64,000 bases of DNA from Paenimyroides aestuarii (GTDB lineage Bacteria > Bacteroidota > Bacteroidia > Flavobacteriales > Flavobacteriaceae), in the NCBI RefSeq assembly GCF_024628805.1, contig NZ_CP102382.1, positions 496,001-560,000 on the forward strand, written 5' to 3'. A model generated the notes under the pieces. The model made no database searches. It saw nothing but the letters and a program-made list of their open reading frames with translations, and was not told the origin of the DNA. A program made the position numbers and the translations under genes. Positions 56,969 through 64,000 of this stretch are shown here, piece after piece; within the stretch, counting starts at the first letter, position 1; each line of letters begins with the position of its first letter.

Positions 56969-59146
56969 ATGAAAACTCATTTTTTGTTTGCAGGCTTTTG
57001 TCTTTCGGCAATTTCCATGCAAGCACAAACGCAACCTAACACTAAGAAAGACACCATTTCATCGGAAACTTTAGATGAAGTTTTGGTACAAGCCGTTCGC
57101 GCAACCAACAAAACGCCTATCGCTTATAGCAATTTAAGCAAAGAAGAATTGGCAAAACGCAATTTGGGTCAGGATATTCCTGTTTTAATGAACTTTATGC
57201 CGTCTGTTGTTTCAACTACCGATGCGGGTAATGGCGTGGGTTACACCGGAATTCGCGTGCGTGGAAGCGATGGCACTCGAATTAATGTTACGATCAACGG
57301 TATTCCTTATAACGATGCCGAATCGCACGGAAGTTTTTGGGTGAACATGCCCGACTTTGTTTCAAGTGTTGAAAATCTGCAATTACAGCGCGGTGTGGGA
57401 ACATCTACCAACGGATCGGGTGCTTTTGGAGCTAGCTTAAACTTATTGACCGACAAATTTTCGTATGATGCAAATGGCGAAATCGCTAATTCAATCGGAA
57501 GTTTCAATACCAGAAAACATACTGCAAAATTCAGTACGGGCTTGGTAAACAACACCTTTGAATTAACGGGGCGTTTATCAAATCTGTATTCTGATGGATA
57601 TATCGACCGGGCCTCATCGAAACTAAATTCTTACTTTTTACAAGGAACTTTTGTTAACGAAGGTACATTGTTGAAAGCATTGGTTTTTGGTGGAAACGAG
57701 AAAACGTATCAGGCTTGGAATGGTTTAGAACAAAAAGATATTGACAAATACGGTCGCCGATTTAACACTTCGGGAATGTATTATGACAATGAAGGCAATA
57801 TGCAGTTTTATGATAACGAAACCGATAATTATAAACAAGACCATTACCAGTTGCATTGGAACGAAAAATGGAACAGCAATTGGAATTCCAATGTGGCGGT
57901 TCATTACACCAAAGGTTTTGGATATTTCGAAAATTATAAGGTAGATGAAACTCTTGCCGATTATAACATAATGCCTATTGCCGTAAATGGCGAAACCAAC
58001 GAATCATCTGATTTAATCCGCAGAAAATACTTGGATAACCAATTCTACGGGGTTACATTTTCTGCTCAGTATAACACAGACAATTTGGAAGTGCTTTTTG
58101 GTGGTGCGGCAAACAGATACGAGAACGATCATTTTGGAGAAGTTTTGTGGGTGCGCAGCCAGCCAATCAATCAATTTAAACAAAAATATTACAGCGATTA
58201 TTCTACCAAAAATGATATCAATGGTTTTTTAAAAGCCAGTTATATCTTTAACGAACAATGGATTTTATTCGGAGATTTACAGTTGCGCAATGTGGCGTAT
58301 AAAGCCAACGGAAACGAAACAGGTTTGGTAAACGACACCTTTAATTTCTTTAACCCAAAAGCAGGTGTCACCTATAAAATGAACGATGCCAGCAGTGCTT
58401 ATTTTTCGTATGCGAGAGCAAATCGCGAGCCAAATCGCAGCGATTATGAAAACGGCAATCCGCGCCCTGAAAAATTGAATGATTTTGAATTAGGATGGAG
58501 ATATGCTTCACAAAAATTGGCGGTAAACGTAAACGGATATTATATGTTGTACAAAGATCAATTGGTGTTAACTGGTGCTTTGAACGATGTTGGTGCAGCA
58601 TTGCGTGAAAACAGCGGAAACAGCTACCGCTTGGGAATTGAAATAGATGGTTCGTGGCAATTTGCTCCGAAATGGTTGATTAACCCAAATATTACTTTAA
58701 GTTCCAATAAAAACATCGATTACAAAGCACAAATAGATGGTTCGTTGGTTCATTTAGGAAACACCAATATATCGTTTTCGCCCAACGTAATTGTGGGGAA
58801 TGCCTTAACTTTTTCTCCCGTTAAGCAACTAAACCTTACATGGCTTACCAAATTTGTGGGCGAACAATATATGGGGAACACCGATTCCGATGCATCAAAG
58901 TTGGATTCGTACCTAACAAACGATATCAATGTGGTGTATAAAATGCCTTTAAAAAAATGGTTTCAATCGGTTTCCTTTAATTTATTGGCAAATAATATTT
59001 TTAACGTAAAATATATTTCAAACGGGTATTATTACACCTATGATGACGATTGGTCGAACCCAGGAACTGTTCAAACAATTGAAGGCGCAGGATACTATCC
59101 GCAAGCACAATTCAACATTCTGGGTGGTGTAACCCTTAAATTTTAG
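56969..59146 (+). CDS. TonB-dependent receptor under TPP riboswitch control (probable thiamine uptake)
   Basis: A 725-residue outer-membrane receptor with a signal peptide (THFLFAGFCLSAISMQAQ), a plug domain (VGYTGIRVRGSDGTRINVTI, NGIPYNDAESHGSFWVNMPD) and a long barrel ending in NILGGVTLKF. Control by a TPP riboswitch implies uptake of thiamine or a precursor. The start at 56969 is chosen because the longer frame from 56936 adds an unnatural hydrophobic prefix. Monocistronic, ended by a hairpin shared with the convergent gene. Confidence 0.92.
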   Translation: MKTHFLFAGFCLSAISMQAQTQPNTKKDTISSETLDEVLVQAVRATNKTPIAYSNLSKEELAKRNLGQDIPVLMNFMPSVVSTTDAGNGVGYTGIRVRGSDGTRINVTINGIPYNDAESHGSFWVNMPDFVSSVENLQLQRGVGTSTNGSGAFGASLNLLTDKFSYDANGEIANSIGSFNTRKHTAKFSTGLVNNTFELTGRLSNLYSDGYIDRASSKLNSYFLQGTFVNEGTLLKALVFGGNEKTYQAWNGLEQKDIDKYGRRFNTSGMYYDNEGNMQFYDNETDNYKQDHYQLHWNEKWNSNWNSNVAVHYTKGFGYFENYKVDETLADYNIMPIAVNGETNESSDLIRRKYLDNQFYGVTFSAQYNTDNLEVLFGGAANRYENDHFGEVLWVRSQPINQFKQKYYSDYSTKNDINGFLKASYIFNEQWILFGDLQLRNVAYKANGNETGLVNDTFNFFNPKAGVTYKMNDASSAYFSYARANREPNRSDYENGNPRPEKLNDFELGWRYASQKLAVNVNGYYMLYKDQLVLTGALNDVGAALRENSGNSYRLGIEIDGSWQFAPKWLINPNITLSSNKNIDYKAQIDGSLVHLGNTNISFSPNVIVGNALTFSPVKQLNLTWLTKFVGEQYMGNTDSDASKLDSYLTNDINVVYKMPLKKWFQSVSFNLLANNIFNVKYISNGYYYTYDDDWSNPGTVQTIEGAGYYPQAQFNILGGVTLKF

Positions 59147-59177
59147 TCTAATCAACCTTAATAATCAACAACCAAAA

Positions 59178-59206
59178 ACGAGCATCTTTTAAAGGTGCTC
59201 GTTTCT
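59178..59206. terminator. Bidirectional terminator after the thiamine receptor
   Basis: A stem of 11 pairs (59178-59188 with 59192-59202, one G:T) lies between convergent genes. Confidence 0.75.
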
Positions 59207-59208
59207 AT

Positions 59209-59634
59209 TTAATTATAAACATTCAGAATAGTTCCGCTTTGCATCACCCTATATTCTTTAAGTGGATATTGCGCTTCGGTTGTAGCTAATCCCAAATATA
59301 AATTATAAATCAAAGCATCTGAACAACCACAAGTAGCTTCCACCCCATTCAACGTTAATTTGGAACAACCATTAATGGCATGGTTCGCGCAAGTAGCTTC
59401 AAAAGCCCGAATACCTGTTCCGGTATTAATCACAAAAAAACCATTAATACCATAACCCGCCACATACACGGCATTGCCTGGATATTGCAATTTATTATAG
59501 GTGGGCAAAGCCGTATTTATGGGTACATTCACCGCAATTTCAGGTAAATATGGGTTTCGGGTATCCCATTCATCTTTCGAACAAGCACTCAAAGTGAATG
59601 CAGCCCCAATTATTACAGTAAACAATTTTTTCAT
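59209..59634 (-). CDS. Rieske-like lipoprotein
   Basis: A 141-residue lipoprotein (lipobox ending LSAC, Cys18). The fold resembles Rieske [2Fe-2S] domains: FEATCANH and ATCGCSDALIYNLYLG occupy the places of the two cluster boxes, followed by YPLKEYRV and a terminal strand. The canonical CxH/CxxH ligands are not intact (CANH and CGCS), so binding of a normal Rieske cluster is doubtful. The start at 59634 gives a typical signal peptide. Confidence 0.7.
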   Translation of the reverse strand: MKKLFTVIIGAAFTLSACSKDEWDTRNPYLPEIAVNVPINTALPTYNKLQYPGNAVYVAGYGINGFFVINTGTGIRAFEATCANHAINGCSKLTLNGVEATCGCSDALIYNLYLGLATTEAQYPLKEYRVMQSGTILNVYN

Positions 59635-59644
59635 TACAAAACAT

Positions 59645-59674
59645 TTGAAAAACAAATTTAATTATTTAACTTTG
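59645..59674 (+). promoter_or_regulatory. Promoter of greA
   Basis: TTG (59645-59647), exactly 19 nt, then TAACTTTG (59667-59674): a perfect Bacteroidetes-type promoter, about 100 nt before greA. Confidence 0.72.
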
Positions 59675-59723
59675 ACCTATATAAAAATGTAACAAATATT
59701 AACATAATAAACGCATAAGAAAC

Positions 59724-59750
59724 AAAATCCCGTATGTATGGGATTTTTTC
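59724..59750 (+). terminator. Terminator hairpin within the greA leader
   Basis: A 10-bp stem (59724-59733 with 59738-59747, one G:T) and a run of six T lie between the greA promoter and the greA start, about 45 nt after the expected transcript start. No + strand gene precedes it, so it is a candidate attenuator or small-RNA terminator. Confidence 0.65.
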
Positions 59751-59772
59751 TGTTTTATAAATTGAATTGAAA

Positions 59773-60249
59773 ATGAGTAACGTATCCTATTACACCGCAG
59801 AAGGCTTAAAGAAATTAAGAGATGAAGTTGAGCATTTAAAAAGCGTGGAACGTCCGAAAGCCTCACAGGCAATTGCAGATGCGCGCGACAAAGGTGATTT
59901 GTCTGAAAATGCAGAATACGATGCTGCCAAAGAAGCACAAGGTTTGTTAGAACTAAAAATTGCGAAAATGGAAGAAGTTTTGGCAAACGCTCGTTTAATT
60001 GACGAATCACAGTTAGACACCTCTAAAGTATTGGTGTTATCTACTGTTCGCATTAAAAACCAAACCAACGGAATGGAGATTAAATATAAATTGGTTGCAG
60101 AAAGCGAAGCCGATTTAAAAGCCGGGAAAATTTCGGTTACCTCACCTATTGGAAAAGGTTTGTTGGGCAAATCGGTTGGCGAAATTGCTGAAATCAGCGT
60201 ACCAAATGGCACTTTGAAATTTGAAATTTTAGAAATCACTAGAGATTAA
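59773..60249 (+). CDS. greA: Transcription elongation factor GreA
   Basis: A 158-residue GreA: N-terminal coiled coil (YYTAEGLKKLRDEVEHL, with acidic tip GDLSENAEYDAAKEAQG) and C-terminal globular domain (ISVTSPIGKGLLGKSVGEIAEI). It stimulates RNA polymerase to cleave backtracked transcripts. The gene has its own promoter and a terminator hairpin inside the leader. The HIT gene begins 12 nt downstream, so they are probably co-transcribed. Confidence 0.96.
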   Translation: MSNVSYYTAEGLKKLRDEVEHLKSVERPKASQAIADARDKGDLSENAEYDAAKEAQGLLELKIAKMEEVLANARLIDESQLDTSKVLVLSTVRIKNQTNGMEIKYKLVAESEADLKAGKISVTSPIGKGLLGKSVGEIAEISVPNGTLKFEILEITRD

Positions 60250-60261
60250 TTCCAGAAAAAC

Positions 60262-60648
60262 ATGAGTATTTTCACAAAAATCATCAACGGAGAAATTCCA
60301 TCATACAAAGTAGCAGAAAACGATGAGTTTATTGCTTTTTTAGATATCAATCCAAACGCAAAAGGACATACATTGTGCGTGCCCAAGCAAGAAATCAATA
60401 AGATTTTTGAAATGGAAAAAGGTTTATATAGCCGTTTAATGGAATTTTCGTACGATGTGGCCCAAGCAATTGAAAAAGCAGTTCCTTGCAAACGCGTAGG
60501 TGTTGCAGTTGTTGGCTTAGAAGTTCCTCATGTGCATGTGCATTTAATTCCGCTTCAAGATATGGACGATATGCGTTTTCAGCGAAAAGCGGCACTCACA
60601 AAAGAAGAATTTGAAGAAACTGCCCAAAAAATAGCAGCAAATTTATAA
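60262..60648 (+). CDS. HIT family protein
   Basis: A 128-residue histidine-triad nucleotide-binding protein with catalytic HVHVHLIPL (His90, His92, His94) and N-terminal IFTKIINGEIPSYKV. Such proteins hydrolyse AMP-linked substrates. It follows greA closely and ends at a terminator. Confidence 0.93.
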   Translation: MSIFTKIINGEIPSYKVAENDEFIAFLDINPNAKGHTLCVPKQEINKIFEMEKGLYSRLMEFSYDVAQAIEKAVPCKRVGVAVVGLEVPHVHVHLIPLQDMDDMRFQRKAALTKEEFEETAQKIAANL

Positions 60649-60653
60649 AATGC

Positions 60654-60683
60654 ATCCCTTTGAAATTTCAAAGGGATTTTTTT
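60654..60683 (+). terminator. Terminator after greA-HIT
   Basis: A 12-bp self-complementary stretch (60654-60665 with 60666-60677) followed by a T run. Confidence 0.8.
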
Positions 60684-60713
60684 GTATTTTAGATACCTTA
60701 AAAAATAATCTTT

Positions 60714-61559
60714 ATGAAAAAAATCACTTATTTACTTACATTGCTAGCATGCATAAACCTATATGCCCAAAAATCAGCAGAAGAACAAATAAATGAAATA
60801 AAAAAAGAAGGAATTAAACTGTACAATTCTGAAATGGCATCATGGCACGGAACCGACTTGTTCATTGCGCAGTATTCCACAAAAGACAGAATTGGCGGCT
60901 ATTTTTCCTATGCTGAAAACAATAACAATATTTGTACTTTTTATTCAAACGACCAGAATCCAAAAGTGATTGGAACCGTTACATTTAATAATAATCAATT
61001 TGATTTAGATAAGGCGATTATAGATTTAACAGAGCGAAACTTCAAAAGCAATGAAAACGAGATTTATCTTTTAAGAAAAAGCGCCCAAAAGGTTATAGAA
61101 AATGATACCGTTTTATTTAAACATTATAATAACACTAAATACAATTTAATTCCTTTAATTGAGAAAGATATAAATAAGGTGTATGTATTAACCGGACCGG
61201 CAATAAGTGGCGTGGTTATTTTTGGAAACGATTATCTTTTAACATTTAATAAAAAGAATGAACTAATAAGTAAAAAAAGCCTTCATCAAAATATTATTCC
61301 TATTGAATTTGGTGATCATGAACAAGAAGTGGAATCTACTATGCATTCACATTTACCAGAAACAGGCGATTTTTTAACACCAACCGATGTTTGTACTTTA
61401 ATGTTGTATGGAAAATACACCTCATGGAAAAATCATATAGTAGTTTCTAAAAATTATCTAAATATGTGGATGATTCACGACAATACCTATGAAATAATGA
61501 CAATGGAAGCTGTTGAAAAAATAGCAAATGAAGCAGATGAATCAGAGCAAGAAGAATAA
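60714..61559 (+). CDS. Hypothetical secreted protein
   Basis: A 281-residue protein with a signal peptide (KKITYLLTLLACINLYAQ). The rest is not recognised; it includes MHSHLPETGDFLTPTDVCTL, where the His residues and TP-x-D-x-C resemble a deamidase/JAB-like or DUF segment, but I cannot support a function. The acetyltransferase gene begins 1 nt after its stop. Confidence 0.75.
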   Translation: MKKITYLLTLLACINLYAQKSAEEQINEIKKEGIKLYNSEMASWHGTDLFIAQYSTKDRIGGYFSYAENNNNICTFYSNDQNPKVIGTVTFNNNQFDLDKAIIDLTERNFKSNENEIYLLRKSAQKVIENDTVLFKHYNNTKYNLIPLIEKDINKVYVLTGPAISGVVIFGNDYLLTFNKKNELISKKSLHQNIIPIEFGDHEQEVESTMHSHLPETGDFLTPTDVCTLMLYGKYTSWKNHIVVSKNYLNMWMIHDNTYEIMTMEAVEKIANEADESEQEE

Positions 61560-61560
61560 A

Positions 61561-62106
61561 ATGAAATTCGAACCAAAACAAATCATCCTAAAAAACAGAA
61601 AAACAGTTTTAATAAGACAGGCAGCAATTTCTGACGCAGAAAATCTTTTAAACTGTATAAAAACTTACATTCCTACCAGCAACTTTATTCCAAAATTAGA
61701 AAGTGAAGTTACTTTAACAGTAGATCAAGAAAAAGAATGGATCAACTCGTTTTTAGTAAATGATAATTCTTTGCTTTTGGTTGCCGAATATGAAAACAAA
61801 ATCATCGGGAATATTGATGCAACAGGAAGTCGCAGAAAAATCATGGAACATACAGCCGTTATTGGCATGGGCATGCTGCAAGAATGGCAAAATATAGGAT
61901 TGGGTACAGCATTTCTTTCAGCAACTATTGAATGGGCAAGAAACAATCCTATATTAGAATTGCTGTGGCTTCAGGTTTATACCGACAATGAATTGGGAGT
62001 GCAGTTATACCAAAAAATGGGGTTTGTAGCAAACGGAATTATTCCAAACTTTTTTAAACAAAACAACACGTATTTTGACAACCTTACCATGACTTTAACG
62101 GTGTAA
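61561..62106 (+). CDS. GNAT family N-acetyltransferase
   Basis: A 181-residue GNAT protein. VLIRQAAISDAENLL is the usual first strand/helix, VIGMGMLQEWQNIGLGTAFL contains the acetyl-CoA-binding QxxGxG/A, and WLQVYTDNELGVQLYQKMGF is the C-terminal motif. The substrate is unknown. The start at 61561 (MKFEPK) is chosen because it fits the 1-nt spacing from the previous gene. Confidence 0.9.
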   Translation: MKFEPKQIILKNRKTVLIRQAAISDAENLLNCIKTYIPTSNFIPKLESEVTLTVDQEKEWINSFLVNDNSLLLVAEYENKIIGNIDATGSRRKIMEHTAVIGMGMLQEWQNIGLGTAFLSATIEWARNNPILELLWLQVYTDNELGVQLYQKMGFVANGIIPNFFKQNNTYFDNLTMTLTV

Positions 62107-62113
62107 ACGTTTT

Positions 62114-63256
62114 CTAAATTTTCTTATACTGAATAGAAAAAGTTGTTCCCTTGCCTATTTCTGATTTTAAAACGCGGATTGTTCCTTTGTGATATTTTTC
62201 AACAATGCGTTGCGTAAGCGAAAGTCCCAATCCCCAACCGCGCTTTTTGGTTGAAAAACCTGGTTCAAATATTTTTCGGAATTGGCTTTTGGGAATTCCT
62301 TTACCGGTATCGGTTACTAAAATATGAATAAAAGCATCGCTATTTTTAATTTCAACCTTGATTTTTCCTTTGCCTTTAATGGCATCAATAGCGTTTTTCA
62401 CAAGGTTTTCAATTGTCCAACTGTGCAAAGTGGGGTTCAGCATTAAGTTTACCACATCGGTATTGGTTTCAAAATCAAAATCGATTTGTTTAGAACTGCG
62501 TGATTGCAAATAATCAAATGATTTTTTGGTTTCGGTCACAATATTCAACAATTCCAAATTGGGTTCGGATCCAATTTTTGAAAAACGATCGGCAATGGTC
62601 TGTAAACGATTTACATCTTTCTGCACCTCCTCCACAATATTCGCATCCATTTCTTCTAACTTCATGATTTCGATCCACCCCATTAACGAAGAAAGCGGCG
62701 TTCCAATTTGGTGTGCGGTTTCTTTTGCCATACCTGCCCACAACTTGTTTTCAGAAGATATTCTGCTGGTACGAAAATAACTATAAACCAGCAAGCCAAA
62801 CAAAACCAAAATAGCCACCAAAGCCAAAGGATAATATTTTAATTTGGTGATTAATGATGAGTTGCCGTAATAAACATATTGAATTTCATCTAAAAATCTT
62901 ACTTCAAGCGGAGCGTTTTCTTTTTTTAAATCATTTAAAAACTTATATTGTAATTTCAAATCATCTTCAACTTCTTCTGGTAAGTTGTAGTGGCTAATAA
63001 TACTGTCTGTTTTTGTAGTAAGAATTGCAGGAATAGTTGTATTTCCACTTAAAACTGCCAAAGGTAAATCAACACTATTTTTATCTGTGTTAATCATACT
63101 TTTATTAGCTTCCGCCCAAATTTCCATTTTCACACGTTCTTCATGTTTAAACGTTTGAAAAAGCAAATAGGTGTTCCAAAGAATTAAAATTAAAATTCCC
63201 AACGAAAAAATTAAGAGAAACCAACGGGTGTACAAACTTCTTTTAAGTATAGACAT
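62114..63256 (-). CDS. Sensor histidine kinase
   Basis: A 380-residue membrane kinase with TM1 (12-30), an extracytoplasmic region (about 35-140), TM2 (143-160), a HisKA-like segment with His182 (KETAHQIGTPLSSLMGWIE), and an HATPase domain (WTIENLVKNAIDAI, DTGKGIPKSQFRKIFEPGFS, GWGLGLSLTQRIVEKY). No response regulator is adjacent, so it is an orphan within this window. The sensed signal is unknown. Confidence 0.92.
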   Translation of the reverse strand: MSILKRSLYTRWFLLIFSLGILILILWNTYLLFQTFKHEERVKMEIWAEANKSMINTDKNSVDLPLAVLSGNTTIPAILTTKTDSIISHYNLPEEVEDDLKLQYKFLNDLKKENAPLEVRFLDEIQYVYYGNSSLITKLKYYPLALVAILVLFGLLVYSYFRTSRISSENKLWAGMAKETAHQIGTPLSSLMGWIEIMKLEEMDANIVEEVQKDVNRLQTIADRFSKIGSEPNLELLNIVTETKKSFDYLQSRSSKQIDFDFETNTDVVNLMLNPTLHSWTIENLVKNAIDAIKGKGKIKVEIKNSDAFIHILVTDTGKGIPKSQFRKIFEPGFSTKKRGWGLGLSLTQRIVEKYHKGTIRVLKSEIGKGTTFSIQYKKI

Positions 63257-63280
63257 GCTTACTTTTTATAATCAATAAAA

Positions 63281-63652
63281 TTAGGGAATTCTTTTTATAA
63301 ATATTTTTACATCATCGCAATCTATATGAGAACACAAATCATTATCAAGAATTTTATCAATCTGTTTTAATTTTTGCATAATAACTTCTTTATTCTTTTT
63401 ATCAATTTTCACTTGATTATTATCAAAACCAATTGCTTTGACTTTTTGCATACATTCTTCAGATATTTTAATTTTATGTAAGAGAAAATCCTTTTGAGAA
63501 AAACAATCCACACACAAAACAAGCTTATACAACGGTTTATCAATTTCACCTATCCATTCAAAAGACATTTCATTGAAATCAACAGGTTTATTAGACACTT
63601 TATTACAAGACAGTGCAAAAAGAGAAACAAAAATCAGAACAACGTTTTTCAT
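63281..63652 (-). CDS. Hypothetical small lipoprotein
   Basis: A 123-residue lipoprotein with lipobox FALSC (Cys16). It has further cysteines (LCVDCF, EECMQ, DLCSHIDCDD) and lysine-rich helices. No family recognised. It lies 24 nt upstream of the histidine kinase in the same direction, so the two may be co-transcribed and the lipoprotein could be part of the sensory path (inference). Confidence 0.7.
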   Translation of the reverse strand: MKNVVLIFVSLFALSCNKVSNKPVDFNEMSFEWIGEIDKPLYKLVLCVDCFSQKDFLLHKIKISEECMQKVKAIGFDNNQVKIDKKNKEVIMQKLKQIDKILDNDLCSHIDCDDVKIFIKRIP

Positions 63653-63777
63653 TTAAATAAATAAGATTGTAAATGACAAGATACTATTTTAAAACGTTAT
63701 TTTGTTAATAATATTTTGGAAAATGAACCAAAAATTTTCTATGCAATACTTATATTTGTTGAAACCAATTTTAAGTT

Positions 63778-64000
63778 ATGTTCAGCATTCATCCCACCGA
63801 TTTAACGCCGGTACAAGTTCAAGCATATTTGCAAGGTGCTATTGGTCCTCGTCCTATTGCTTTTGCCAGTACGATAAGCGAAGACGGAACACCCAATTTA
63901 TCGCCTTTTAGTTTTTTTAATATTTTTAGCTCTAATCCGCCGATTGTGGTTTTTTCACCAGCGCGTAGGGTTCGAAACAACACCGTAAAACACACCCTTT
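63778..64000 (+). CDS. Flavin reductase family protein, N-terminal part (cut by window edge)
   Basis: The first ~74 residues match the FMN-binding flavin reductase-like (DIM6/NTAB) family: AYLQGAIGPRPIAFASTISE, DGTPNLSPFSFFNIFSSNPP and VVFSPARRVRNNTVKHTL. TATATTTG at 63751-63758 is a candidate -7 element. The gene continues past the window. Confidence 0.85.
   Translation, partial: MFSIHPTDLTPVQVQAYLQGAIGPRPIAFASTISEDGTPNLSPFSFFNIFSSNPPIVVFSPARRVRNNTVKHTL

Noticed and set aside
59687..59692. Start-stop mini-ORF (ATGTAA) in the greA leader
   Set aside because: Six bases in AT-rich leader sequence can occur by chance; nothing else supports a translational role.

Overview
The window is an AT-rich chromosomal segment of a member of the Bacteroidota, almost certainly family Flavobacteriaceae. 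The diagnostic evidence is the gliding motility / type IX secretion operon gldK-gldL-gldM-gldN, the short (287-residue) Bacteroidetes-type primary sigma factor, promoters of the TTG-N19-TAnnTTTG type, genes without Shine-Dalgarno sequences, TonB-dependent receptors, HYC_CC_PP and carboxypeptidase-regulatory-domain proteins, and several dispersed palindromes of the kind scattered through flavobacterial genomes. I cannot fix the genus from sequence alone.

Layout. 0-5.5 kb: O-methyltransferase end, alaS (carrying two in-frame copies of a dispersed repeat), a MerR regulator and a lemA/TPM/TPM cluster. 5.6-6 kb: two identical initiator tRNA genes. 6-10.4 kb: era, der, a hydrolase remnant, class I fumarase. 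10.4-14.3 kb: small accessory genes, a serine hydrolase, an exonuclease and an OsmC protein behind a structured leader. 14.3-19 kb: fused peptide-type ABC ATPase, ABC-F protein, FAD oxidoreductase. 19-25 kb: gldN/M/L/K and an arginase-fold protein that has lost metal ligands. 25-29.2 kb: topA and a WYL-SLOG gene pair. 29.3-37 kb: miaB, YcxB-like protein, sigma-54 activator, lptE, secG, groES, an inserted four-helix-bundle gene, groEL.

37.0-42.6 kb is the most striking region. Eight leftward genes (metallophosphoesterase, cyclic-phosphate-processing receiver, two paralogous small proteins, PD-(D/E)XK nuclease, DEDDh exonuclease, uracil-DNA-glycosylase-like protein, WYL regulator) lie between two copies of a 92-bp segment made of the end of groEL plus its terminator. 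A 14-base motif occurs in both promoter regions of the island and is a candidate WYL operator. It looks like an integrated nucleic-acid repair or defence cassette.

42.6-46 kb: a metal-handling cluster (HMA protein, TonB receptor, HYC_CC_PP protein). 46-52.8 kb: fRMsr, rpsO, pnp, rpoD, an ECF sigma factor with a membrane partner. 52.8-56.8 kb: a secreted protein flanked by duplicated terminators, ahcY, a phosphopantetheinyl transferase, arfB. 56.8-59.2 kb: a TPP riboswitch and the TonB-dependent receptor it controls. 59.2-64 kb: Rieske-like lipoprotein, greA with a promoter-plus-terminator leader, HIT protein, GNAT acetyltransferase, histidine kinase, and the start of a flavin reductase.

Two themes recur. 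Genes appear to have been inserted at shared terminators of convergent gene pairs, with duplication of the terminator (groEL/HMA and membrane protein/ahcY). Small dispersed repeats occupy intergenic space and, in alaS, coding sequence. No rRNA operon, CRISPR array, transposase or integrase was recognised.
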